Source: Bugulina stolonifera | Lineage: Eukaryota > Bryozoa > Gymnolaemata > Cheilostomatida > Bugulidae | Length of the DNA: 64,000 bases | Reading direction: 5' to 3' | Assembly: GCA_935421135.1 (NCBI GenBank) | Contig: OW285189.1 | Location: 19,160,298 to 19,224,297 of the forward strand | Program-made: the position numbers and the translations under genes | The notes under the pieces: generated by a model | The model's database searches: none | The model's input: only the letters and a program-made list of their open reading frames with translations | Told to the model about the DNA's origin: nothing | Shown here: positions 24,874 to 34,828 of the stretch, piece after piece | How the letters are laid out: each line of letters begins with the position of its first letter | Numbering within the stretch: the stretch's first letter is position 1

Positions 24874-27631
24874 TCTAATGTCATAGCACCTACTAGCCGA
24901 AGGTGATGAGCTATGAAGCAGTATGGTTGTCTATTTGCATGTGAGACCACAATCTACAAAGGTGATTGAGCACTTGGTAAGATAAGAGAGCCTCAGATAC
25001 TTAATTATTCTCACACACCCATCTCCCTTGCTCTTTGATGTGGTAGTTAATAGTAGATTGTGTGAAGAATGTCACATCCTTTTGTAGGGGGAAGACAGGC
25101 TTAGTTCAAATTCATGTAAATGAGGGTAGCAAATTATAACCTAAACAACATACAACTACTAACAGGCTACACTACACTAATAATAGTAACTAACACTAGT
25201 TGTACTGCATATTGTTAGTAGTAGCTACCAGTAGTTGACAGTTGCAAGCTGTGCTGGTTTTGAAAGAACAGAGATTGTATTTTTGTAATTTTGAATTTCA
25301 GTCACCATTTTATAATAAAACTAACTATCTCAAATACCCTGTATACCTGTACAAAAGCAACTATAGTTGAACTGTAATGTAACTTTGTTCCAACAATTTC
25401 AAGACGAAAGATACATTTTATTATTACTGTTAGTATTGTCTATTAACAATGTAATATACATGTACATGTACTAATGCTTGGTGCTTAGCTTTTACCTTAC
25501 AGCTAGTCCACCAGCAGGAGAAAAGAAAATTAAGACAGGCAGCTGGGTTCTTGAATAGACTGGGTTCCAATGATTTTCAACAAAAGAGGTAAGATTGCCA
25601 GCCAATATTTCTGGGGGGTGGTACATTTGGATCTCAGGGCTTGGTGTAAATAACTTACTAAGTACTAGTTATCTCCTCTATTTAATTGAGTGATGAGATG
25701 ACAACTCCTCCTAGATATTGAACAATCGCTAACTGGTAGGCCTATCTATTTATGGCTATGTTCAATGTACTGGTATATCTACAATATTTCCACGAGTGAG
25801 TGTGCTGTCTACTAATCGAAGCAGCCTCAAGTGCAATAATAGACTTTTGCTACTTATTTTGAATGTTTCAAGCCATGTACATCCCATCCCTGTACAAATA
25901 ATATCCTTACTTTTTTTAAAACCTGACTTGAAATGATAGCATAGCCGTTTTTCTTTTTTCAGCGTCTTGGGGTGAATGGCTGGCAATGCCAGGCCATTTA
26001 CATCTATGACTACTATTTTACAACAGTCATTATCTCTATGACTATTTCACAACAGTCATAAACCAAGCATATTTTTTGTATGTGATGGGCGACTAGGACG
26101 CCATTATCTTTTTTGTGATGGCGCCTAGGACGCGATTCTCTTTTCTTTGTGATGGCGCCTAGGACGCAATTCTCTTTTCTTTGTGATGGCGCCTAGAACG
26201 CATTTTCCTCCTACTTCTTTGATGCGCCATCTTTTAACAGTGCTGGAGAAACTTTGTTTGGGGAAACCTGTCCACCGCTTCAATTGTCAGACCAATGTTT
26301 CTGAAACATAGTGCATAGTAACAGACAGCAGTAACTGTATTTTTCATTCATGCTTATTTTGCTTTTTGCCATAGGTTGGCTTTTTGAAGCAAATTGGGAT
26401 GCGCTAAAATCCAACTTATTGCCAACCTATAAATACGAGTAGTACAAAAATAGAGATACATATGCAATGCTAATATCTCATAGAAAGCATAAAGGCACTT
26501 TTCGTTGTGGTGGTATAAGTAAAATCTAGTAAACATTTTTAGCCAACTTCGGAACAAACAATGTAGTAATAACTGGCTAATACAGTTTTGCTCTCATAGA
26601 TATTACAAGTTATAATAAAATTGCCGCTTTAAAAACACAAACTACTTTGTTCACCCTATTAATAGTTAAACAAAAGGGAGCATCCTGGAGGTGAAGGTGG
26701 TGAGAAATATAGAAAAGGGGTGGTGGTGGGTAAATTTTTGAAGATGATGACATCCTTCTTCTTGAAGGTGTGGAAGAGGAATGACCACTGTGGTGGTCTA
26801 GTTGTGAGCTAGCTAAGTACATGTACCTGTAAGCTAAGAAAAAAAGCCTTGAAACAAGCTGTAGCCTACCTACCCTATTGTTTTCTCATCCTCACAGATC
26901 AAGGAAACATAACTCCAAGACTAATCAAAGAAAATATGATTTTGGACAAAATTATAACATTTTTAATAGAGATTGCAGTTCAGTGGGAGTCTGCACTGCA
27001 ACATGTAAATCTAACTGTGATACAGGCCTGCATAACACCTTCAGCTAAGTGGAAGAAAAGAAATATTGTGTGTCTTTATTTTATATAGCAATTTATTAAC
27101 ATAGATATGAGATGTAGTACACATGTATGCTGTACATGTACTTCTGTCTGCTACACTGGGTAGATGCAAGCCAATGTTGATAACCAGGAAATGTTTTGGG
27201 CTTGTATATGAGTTTCAGTACTAAACAGTTAGTAGGCCCAAACTTTGTTATTGCATCATAAATGATGGCTCCTTAGTGCAAGGTAAGGCCTCTTGTCCCA
27301 AATTCTGCATAAAGATTTAGATGAATGGAATACACTAGTCTTGCTGTACCACAGCATGCTATGCTTATGTGATAAACAACAATAGCTCAAACCATACCAT
27401 ACCTTCATTCTACTAGTTGTTTATTGAACAAGGCACATGGTGATTAGACTTCTGTGTAAAAATATTGCATAGGATATGAGTGAATAATAGACCAGCTTAC
27501 TAATGGTAGACATAATGTGCCTGGACCAGTCAACCTGCAGTCAAAAACCAGCTGAGTGGAAACTAAGCTGGATACAATAATTTTAAAATAGTTGAAAATA
27601 ATATACTACAAGAGAGAAACAAATAGGATTT
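24874..27631. other. Spacer between sulfotransferase-like copies 1 and 2
   Basis: No gene is visible. It holds a doubled TATGACTATTTCACAACAGTCAT-type segment near 25998-26060 and a four-unit tandem repeat (26085-26215). From about 27027 it becomes the 3' flank shared with copy 3. Open frames at 25762-25986, 26354-26557, 26610-26822 and 26849-27088 are short, lack family features and have no splice context that would support them. Confidence 0.6.
26085..26215. repeat. Four-unit tandem repeat (TGATGGCGCCTAGGACGC)
   Basis: Four successive units of about 34-37 bp each contain TGATGGCGCCTAGGACGC followed by a pyrimidine run ATTCTCTTTTCTTTG. The first (TGATGGGCGACTAGGACGC) and the last (TAGAACGC) are the most diverged. 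It includes the GGCGCC palindrome, unusual in this AT-rich region. No coding meaning is apparent. Confidence 0.8.
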
Positions 27632-29008
27632 TTAAAAACCTGTAATTGTGTTAGGAAGTGTGATTGATTCTCCCCACTCTGGCAGTTCATAGAACCTCAG
27701 ATATCTGTTTGCTTCTTCAATCATATCAGGAATTATCTTCCCAGAATGCCGCTGCTTAACTCTATCTCGGCTCATGTATGTATTCTTCTGACTATCCTCA
27801 TCTAAAGCACCTCTTAGGAGATGGAGTCTCTGCTCTGTTAGCTCCAGTTCTATGAAATCAAACAACACCTTCAGATATTTCTCCTGGTCAGCTAACCAGT
27901 GCTCATATTTGAAAGCTGGGATGGGTTTCCTAGTGGTGTCCTGTGCCAGCCTTTTAAAGTGGTGAGTCTTCTCTGCCCATCCTATGACAAAGCCAGTACA
28001 CTCGGTAAACTCACAACTATTCTCTTTGCTGAACAACCACTGGGTATGTGTTTTATCACTACAACTATTGTATAGTAGAGCCAAAGGTTTTACATTTGGA
28101 AACAATTTGGAAAGTAATGGATGTGACGCTACGAAACTGGTGATGTCAACCTGAAGGTTATAACCAGAAAGTGCTCTGTACAGAGACAAGACTTGCGGCT
28201 CAGCTTCTCGGTACATGAAAAGATTACAAACATTTGGAAACAATTTAGGTATTAACTTTATGTCTAGCGTCATGGTCATTGGTACCCCTTTCACTACAAT
28301 TGTTTCTGCAGGTTTCAGACTCGGCTTCAGTAGCAGACGGACACTGCTTTGATATATTTTCTGCAGATGTGTATCCGAATCTTCCCAATTATATTTCCCT
28401 TCGTTATGATACCTGTATTTAAACGTTTGATCCAGAGTCATAATGCAAAGTGGCTCTGTAATAACCACAGTATCTGGTAAAGCATTGAATGCTTGAGCCA
28501 TTGCAGTAGAGCCACATCTCCCTTGGTTGTGTATCCAGATAACTTTTGTCTTCGGATCACCGACACAGTCAGCGAGTCGATTGAATGAACAAATTGGCAT
28601 TATTAATATATACTCAGCAGATAAATACTGCGCCCAAAACAGGAATGGCCACTTTCTTACATTCAACACATTCTCTTGAGGTGAAGGTACACAAAATATG
28701 GCTTCCTTATCGGTTACCGTCATGAGTGTAATGTGTTTCTGTAAGGCATATTCCGGGTGTACAAACTTGCCGTGTGTTGTTATGAAGTGTCTCCTGTAGA
28801 GCAGTATGAAGAATGTAGGTGCAAACCTAGACCAAACTTTCAGTAATTGTGCAGATGTCTCGTATTCCTCTCCAGACCTACATTTGTCCAGATGGTTTTG
28901 AATTCCTGTAGCCCTCCAGTAGACACTCTGGAAACATTTTACTAAGTAGTACAGCATAAGATGTAGAGAATAAACAGCTACTCTTTGGTATGTCTCCCAT
29001 CTAGCCAT
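27632..29008 (-). CDS. Sulfotransferase-like protein, copy 2 (intronless)
   Basis: Single-exon frame of 458 residues, paralog of the proteins at 23500-24873 and 33452-34828 and by eye about 95% identical to the latter. It has the same plan: N-terminal hydrophobic anchor, P-loop in IWIHNQGRCGSTAMAQAFN, 3'-phosphate loop in LFMYREAEPQVLSLY, and a conserved IPAFKYEHW segment near the C-terminus. The reading frame is intact, and most differences from copy 3 look conservative or silent, which argues for a working gene. No introns, so either retrocopy origin or an intronless family; no poly(A) tail or target duplication is seen. Acceptor substrate unknown. Confidence 0.8.
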   Translation of the reverse strand: MARWETYQRVAVYSLHLMLYYLVKCFQSVYWRATGIQNHLDKCRSGEEYETSAQLLKVWSRFAPTFFILLYRRHFITTHGKFVHPEYALQKHITLMTVTDKEAIFCVPSPQENVLNVRKWPFLFWAQYLSAEYILIMPICSFNRLADCVGDPKTKVIWIHNQGRCGSTAMAQAFNALPDTVVITEPLCIMTLDQTFKYRYHNEGKYNWEDSDTHLQKIYQSSVRLLLKPSLKPAETIVVKGVPMTMTLDIKLIPKLFPNVCNLFMYREAEPQVLSLYRALSGYNLQVDITSFVASHPLLSKLFPNVKPLALLYNSCSDKTHTQWLFSKENSCEFTECTGFVIGWAEKTHHFKRLAQDTTRKPIPAFKYEHWLADQEKYLKVLFDFIELELTEQRLHLLRGALDEDSQKNTYMSRDRVKQRHSGKIIPDMIEEANRYLRFYELPEWGESITLPNTITGF

Positions 29009-31302
29009 GATTCTATTTTCCGGATGGTTTTGATTCTTGCAATCCTCCAGTAGGCGGCGTTTTGGGAACCTCAGATGTAGGATGTAGAGAGTGGGCAGCT
29101 AGCTAGCAATGATGATATCCCTCACTGTAGGTAGAATCGCTTTCCTTCCTGTAAAAGGAATAATTCATTGGTTAGATTTACGTGGTATGCTCAATGATAT
29201 CTATTCCTTTCTTAGCCTGGGATCCATGCTCCTAAAAATGTTCCACCATCATGCAGAGATATATAAAGCGACCAGCATAACTATTTAGTAGGTAACCCAG
29301 ACTACATAGTCTACATTACACACATTACTGCTCAGATTTTGGTAATGGTACCAGCAGATGCACACCAGAGAGTGAAGATCAGAGATGAACTGAACTAAAG
29401 TGGTATGCTCAAGTTGAGTTTGAACTAGGATTTCTGTTATTCGAGCTAAACAAAATTACAGTACTACATGTATATCTCACAAACCTGGACTAAAGTGTAA
29501 ATCAATTCACCTGAAGTTTTAGTGACACTACTAGTCAGTGCTTTTTTGTAAGATCAGTTGAGGGAGCTCTCTACAAATTTCAGATTCCCTCCCAATTCAC
29601 TGTCTCACAGGCTACACAACACTCCTATTGCATTCACTTGACATTTATAGAACTCATGATCAAGTCTCTATGGCCAACTCTTAGTTGTGACTCTTCAAGT
29701 TACAAGTCAATTATTTTTAGTGACAGATCAAAACTTTCAAGTTACAAGTTAAATATTTACATGTCACTAGAAACTCAAGTTTTTATCAAGTTATCCAAGT
29801 TAACTACAAGCAAGTTTCAATTCAATTTTTTTCTTGTTTAACTCAAGTCTTTTTATAGAGTTATTGGGCTATTATTTAGCTAAAGGTGAAATGTTGTTAG
29901 GAAATGGTGCTAGGAGTTCAAATTTCAAAGCAAAGTGTCACAGTTTTAGTGTAAAATGTGTTATAGTTGTGGTTGCAATTGTGGTTATAACTGTGGTTAT
30001 TTCTATTCATTGCAATTCACAGCTGCCCAATGAAAACTGAGTTATTGAATATTTCAACATAATGGTGTCTTTGATCATAGCCATAATTAAATTGCAATTC
30101 AAGTTACAAGTTTTTGACCGCTGCATATTCAAGTCAGATTCTTTCTAATAAGCCTTAAAATGTTGCTTGAATTAACTCCAGTGAGAGTCTTTAACTCAAG
30201 TCTGGCATCTCTGTTTCATTGTATTTACATTTTATTGTTATTTATATTTACATTGTGGTATCATTTTGCAATTAAACTACAAACAATGAAATTGGGAGTA
30301 GCTCTGCACAGAGCAGTTATGTAGGTATAAAATAGACGATCTTATGGGACAACTTCCATGTCGCAAATTTGCAAAGCATAATGTCATAGGATGTTAGGGG
30401 CTTGGCCATTGTTTTTGTGATGTTTTTTATGCTAGAAATTCGTCTCTTGAGCGGTCAGAGACTTGTTTCACATTCATGAAAATACCTGCTCACAAATTCC
30501 TTGCATAAAAATAACTTATATAAAAGAGGGCCAAACCCCTAACACCCTATATAGTGGAGGACCAACTGTATAAAGGAGCAGGATGGAGGCTATAGTGTCT
30601 ATAAGCTATTGAAGGAGTTCTCATTTGTATCGTAAACTCACTTTCAGTGAAGAAGCTACTAGGGGTCTTGGGGGGGGGGGAGATGGTGCGACCAGGGGGT
30701 CGATCCTATACAAAATTATACAGAATCATGGATGCTCAGATAAATTTTGTTAAAAACCGTAGGAAATCTTATTAGCTCAGGGAAAAATACAATAAATGTG
30801 TTTATACTTTATACTCTAATTACATAAAATAGCTGTAAATCGGTCCTTATTGACTTATCTTTGTTGGTGGCATTTATTAAGTGTACAGCACAAGTTAACA
30901 AGCTACATAGGCTACAGCTATCAAAGTTAGCAAGCTACGTACAGCTATATACTAATCTATAACACTTATAATATACAAGCCATGTAGGCCTACATGTACA
31001 TAGCCTTATAATATACATTGTTTGACAAGGTGGTGGGAAGGGCAACTAGGGCATAACTGTGAGCACCCGAGGTGCAATGGTCGGTCAGTTATAATTAAGT
31101 CGGGATGAAAAGGTAAAAACAAAATTATATTCATAAACACATTGGGTCGGTTCTCGGCCCATAAAAGCATATTCAGTCTAGTAATACATGTAAGGTTAGC
31201 TATAATTGTCCTTAGCGGGCTGCTCACTACAATAAATATGTTATATAGAGTGGAATCATGATTCAACATGAATCAACATGATTAACATAGCATATTTATA
31301 TA

Positions 31303-32057
31303 CAGTGGAACTTGCTTAATTCAACCTTGGATAATTCAAAAATTCGGTTAGTTCAAACAGTTAGTCTTGGTCCCTGCTGAGCACTATATAAATGGCTTCA
31401 AATGATTCAAACTTGTCATCTGTAATTCAAACTTCATGCGGCTTAGGCTCACACTATAATCAATGATAATACTATCACAGCCAGCATAGTCACCTAATAA
31501 TCGTTGCTAGTAGTTAGGAGTTATTACTAATTAGTAGTTACTACTGCAATATGTTTTTGCTCAAACAAAGTTGGGAAAACCCACTAATTTCTTTACTGTT
31601 CCTTGGCTAAATGTGTTTTTATACTGTTATCCTGTACATGTGATGCATGTTATCAGGGGCGGATACAGGAAAAATTTCAACACCAGCCTATGTTCAAGAA
31701 ATTATGGATTTCACGCGTCTGAGTAAGTTAATACAAGATTAAGTGTGGAACATGAACATGTATGGGTACAGTACACACATATAACATGACTATTACGGCA
31801 CTATACAATGGCTGTACTGCCTGAGCAAGTAAATAGAAAATGAATTGAAGCCTGGACATGCATAGTATATTGATAGTTTACAGAGCACAACTAGTATCGC
31901 ATGCTTGATTGAACACACGCCTAGGATGGTGGCTTGGGTGCCTATAGCCGCCCCTGCATGTCATTATATAAAATGAAGGGATCACATAATTAAAACTCAG
32001 CCTAATTCAAACCAATTATGGTGGTCCCTTGGAGTTTGAATTAAGCAAGTTCCACTG
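31303..32057. mobile_element. Non-autonomous pogo/Tigger-like element
   Basis: Terminal inverted repeat of 21 bp, starting CAGTGGAACTTGCTTAATTC at the left and ending with its complement GAATTAAGCAAGTTCCACTG at the right, flanked by TA on both sides. CAGTGGAACnnnnnTAATTC ends with TA duplication are typical of pogo/Tigger Tc1-mariner elements. Further AATTCAAA repeats lie just inside both ends. It has no transposase frame and about 303 bp of its interior is a later hAT-like insertion, leaving about 450 bp of original element. Confidence 0.85.
31654..31956. mobile_element. hAT-like MITE nested in the pogo-like element
   Basis: Ends are CAGGGGCGGATACAGG at the left and TATAGCCGCCCCTG at the right, the CAGGGGCGG type common in hAT MITEs. 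Flanks are CATGTTAT and CATGTCAT, an 8-bp target duplication with one mismatch, the length expected of hAT transposition. It lies wholly inside the 31303-32057 element, so it inserted later. No coding frame. Confidence 0.85.
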
Positions 32058-32172
32058 TACAATATTCATGTACCAGGTAACATGTACCAGGTAACATGTA
32101 TGGTTCTAGTAGGGTGCATCATGCATGACGCCTGGCTATGGTATGGCTACTTTATAAACTGAAAGGTGGCAA

Positions 32173-32260
32173 TTTGTTGAGGGGGCTCCCAAGAGCCCCC
32201 TCAACAAATCATGACTTTTTGAGGGGGCTCCAGGTAGCCCAGAGAACCCCCTACAAAAAG
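32173..32260. repeat. Two adjacent GC-rich hairpins
   Basis: The first (32173-32208) is perfect: a 16-nt arm TTTGTTGAGGGGGCTC, a CCAA loop and the exact complement. The second (about 32216-32260) is a related imperfect one, CTTTTTGAGGGGGCTCC pairing with GAACCCCCTACAAAAAG. Both share the GAGGGGGCTC stem top. They lie between the pogo-like element and the duplicated block; they could be ends of an eroded element or a transcribed structured RNA. Confidence 0.75.
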
Positions 32261-32893
32261 CATTGCAGTACTAGTACTAACTGGTCACTCGCTGAGCACT
32301 ACTACCTTGTTCTGTTGTCCTGCTGCATTAGCACATGAATGAATTGGATAGAAAGATAATATTAATATTTCCATTGTTTGAGCTGGGATAGATCACCTCA
32401 TGGGCTATTAATACAGTCAAGTGGTTGGCTTATAACCACCTCACATGAGTAAGCAGTCCACTGGGTCCGCTGAATAGGGAAAACTGACTGTCACATGACA
32501 GAGCAGAGCTCCGAGCCTCCAATATTAAACCGTGGAGCCATGTATTTTTGTATAGTATAGAAAGAGAAGACAATTCATAAATGTGAATAAGTGTAACATC
32601 TTCAGTTAACTGGAAGAAAAGAATTATCACCAATTTTTATTTTATATAGAAATTTATAACATAGACACTACAGGTACACATGCTGTAACCTATATGTACT
32701 TCTGTCAGCTACACTGGGCAATTTCGTGCTACGGGATGTTTTGGGTTTATAATGTGGGTTTCAGGACTGAGCACTTAGTAGGCCCAACTTTGTTATTGCA
32801 CCATAGATGGCTCCTTAGTGCAGGAGAACAATCCTTTTCCAAAATTCTGTATAAAGAATAGGTAAATAGAATAAAGTAACTATGCTGTACCAC

Positions 32894-33188
32894 GAATGTG
32901 CGACTGTTCGAAAAAGACAGCTTGAAACAGGACGTTTCGAAAGTGGACAGTTCAGCACTGGATAGTTTGAAACGCCTAACCCTAAACCCCACCACCAGAT
33001 TTCAACCAATTTTTATTTTTAATTATTTTTTTTATTCAACCTTATCATTTTGAATTAACTAAAATTAATTATCTGTGAGTTTTCTTCTTTTAAATGTAAT
33101 CTACACAGTTTCAAACTGTCTGGTTTAGAACTGTCCGGTTGTGAAACGTCCTGTTTCGAACTGTCTTTTTCAAAATGTCCCTTTACCG
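32894..33188 (+). mobile_element. MITE family G, copy 1
   Basis: About 295 bp flanked by TGTACCAC on both sides (8-bp target duplication). The two ends carry inverted arrays of short motifs: TTCGAAAAAGACAG, GAAACAGGACGTTTCGAA and GGACAGTTC on the left, mirrored on the right (GAAACGTCCTGTTTCGAACT). The interior is AT-rich. Copies 2 and 3 are at about 55914-56212 and 59115-59412. No coding frame. Confidence 0.82.
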
Positions 33189-33451
33189 TGTACCACAGCT
33201 ATGATATGCATGAACAACAACAGATCAAACCATAGTGCCATTCTGCTGAGTGTTTATTGAATAGGGCACATGATAGTTAATACTAATTGCATAGGATGTG
33301 AATGAATAATTATAGGCCAGCTTACTGACATAAATGTGCTGGTACTGTCAACCTGCAGTCAGAAACTGGGTGAGTGGAAACCAAACTGGCTAAAACACTT
33401 ATAGAATAATTGAAATATACATGCACTACAAGAGAATAACAAATATGATTT

Positions 33452-34828
33452 TTAAAAGCTTGTAATTGTATTAGGAAGTGTGATTGATTCTCCCCACTCT
33501 GGCAGTTCATAGAACCTCAGATATCTGTTTGCTTCTTCAATCATATCAGCAGTTATCTTCCCAGAATGCCGCTGCTTAACTCTCTCTCGGCTCATGTATG
33601 TATTCTTCTGACTATCCTCATCTAAAGCACTTCTTAGGAGATGGAGTCTCTGCTCTGTTAGCTCCAGTTCTATGCAATCAAACAACACCTTCAGATATTT
33701 CTCCTGGTCAGCTAACCAGTGCTCGTATTTGAAAGCTGGAATGGGTTTCCTAGTGGTGTCCTGTGCCAGCCTTTTAAAGTGGTGAGTCGTCTCTGCCCAT
33801 CCTGCGACAAAGCCAGTATACTCGGTAAACTTACAACTATTTACTCTGCCGAACAACCACTGCGTATGTGTTTTATCACTACAACTATTGTATAGTAGAA
33901 CCAAAGGTTTTACATGTGGAAATAATTTAGAAAGTAATGGATGTGACGCTACGAAACTGGTGATGTCAAACTGGAGATTACAACCGGAAAGTGCTCTGTA
34001 CAGAGATAAGACTTGTGGCTCTGCTTCTCGGTACATGAAAAGATTACAAATATTTGGGAATAATTTAGGTATTAACTTCAGCTCTAGCATCATCGTCATT
34101 GGTACCCCTTTTACTACAACTATTTCTGCAGGTTTCAGACTCGGCTTCAGTAGCAGACGGACACTGCTTTGATATATTTTCTGCAGATGTGTATTCGAAT
34201 CTTCCCAGTTATATTTCCCTTCCCTATAGCACCTGTATTTAAATGTTTGATTCAGAGTCATAATGCAAAGTGACTCTGCAATAACCACAGTATCTGGTAA
34301 CGCATTAAATGCTTGAGCCATTGCAGTAGAGCCACACCTCCCTTGGTTATGTATCCAGATAACTTTTGTCTTCGGATCACCGACACAATCAGCGAGTCGA
34401 TTGAATGAACAAATTGGCATTATCAATATATATTCAGCAGATAAATACTGCGCCCAAAACAGAAATGGCCACTTTCTTACGTTCAGCACATTCTCTTGAG
34501 GCGAAGGTACACAAAATATGGCTTCCTTATCGGTTACCGTCATGAGTGTAATGTGTTTCTGTAAGGCATATTCCGGGTGTACAAACTTGTCGTGTGTTGT
34601 TATGAAATGTCTCCTGTAGAGTAGTATGAAGAATGTAGGTGCAAAGCTAGACCAAACTTTCAGTAATTGTGCAGACATCTCGTATTCCTCTCCAGACCTA
34701 CATTTGTCCAGATGGTTTTGAATTCCTATAGCCCTCCAGTAGACACTCTGGAAACATTTTACTAGGTAGTATAGCATAAAATGTAGAGAATAAACAGCTA
34801 ATTTTTGGTAGGTCTCCCATCTAGCCAT
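33452..34828 (-). CDS. Sulfotransferase-like protein, copy 3 (intronless)
   Basis: Single-exon frame of 458 residues, the closest relative of copy 2, carried on the downstream member of the tandem segmental duplication. Anchor, P-loop (GRCGSTAMAQAFN), 3'-phosphate loop (FMYREAEPQVLSLY) and C-terminal IPAFKYEHW are all kept, and the frame is uninterrupted. Amino acid differences from copy 2 are scattered over the protein. As with its paralogs the PAPS-binding elements support a sulfotransferase, but the acceptor is unknown. The 5' flank (34829-35350) matches that of copy 2, so promoter elements were probably duplicated too. Confidence 0.8.
   Translation of the reverse strand: MARWETYQKLAVYSLHFMLYYLVKCFQSVYWRAIGIQNHLDKCRSGEEYEMSAQLLKVWSSFAPTFFILLYRRHFITTHDKFVHPEYALQKHITLMTVTDKEAIFCVPSPQENVLNVRKWPFLFWAQYLSAEYILIMPICSFNRLADCVGDPKTKVIWIHNQGRCGSTAMAQAFNALPDTVVIAESLCIMTLNQTFKYRCYREGKYNWEDSNTHLQKIYQSSVRLLLKPSLKPAEIVVVKGVPMTMMLELKLIPKLFPNICNLFMYREAEPQVLSLYRALSGCNLQFDITSFVASHPLLSKLFPHVKPLVLLYNSCSDKTHTQWLFGRVNSCKFTEYTGFVAGWAETTHHFKRLAQDTTRKPIPAFKYEHWLADQEKYLKVLFDCIELELTEQRLHLLRSALDEDSQKNTYMSRERVKQRHSGKITADMIEEANRYLRFYELPEWGESITLPNTITSF

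Larger units (their letters stand above)
29009..33451. other. Spacer between sulfotransferase-like copies 2 and 3
   Basis: No gene is supported. Contents in order: duplicated 5' flank of copy 2 (to about 29540); a stretch rich in CAAGTTACAAGT motifs (29690-30200); a G run at about 30671; a pogo-like MITE with a nested hAT-like MITE (31303-32057); a pair of strong hairpins (32173-32260); the second half of segmental copy A (32290-32570); then the 3' flank of copy 3 with its MITE (32894-33188). The CAAGTTACAAG-rich part is degenerate and I could not fix a repeat unit. Confidence 0.6.
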
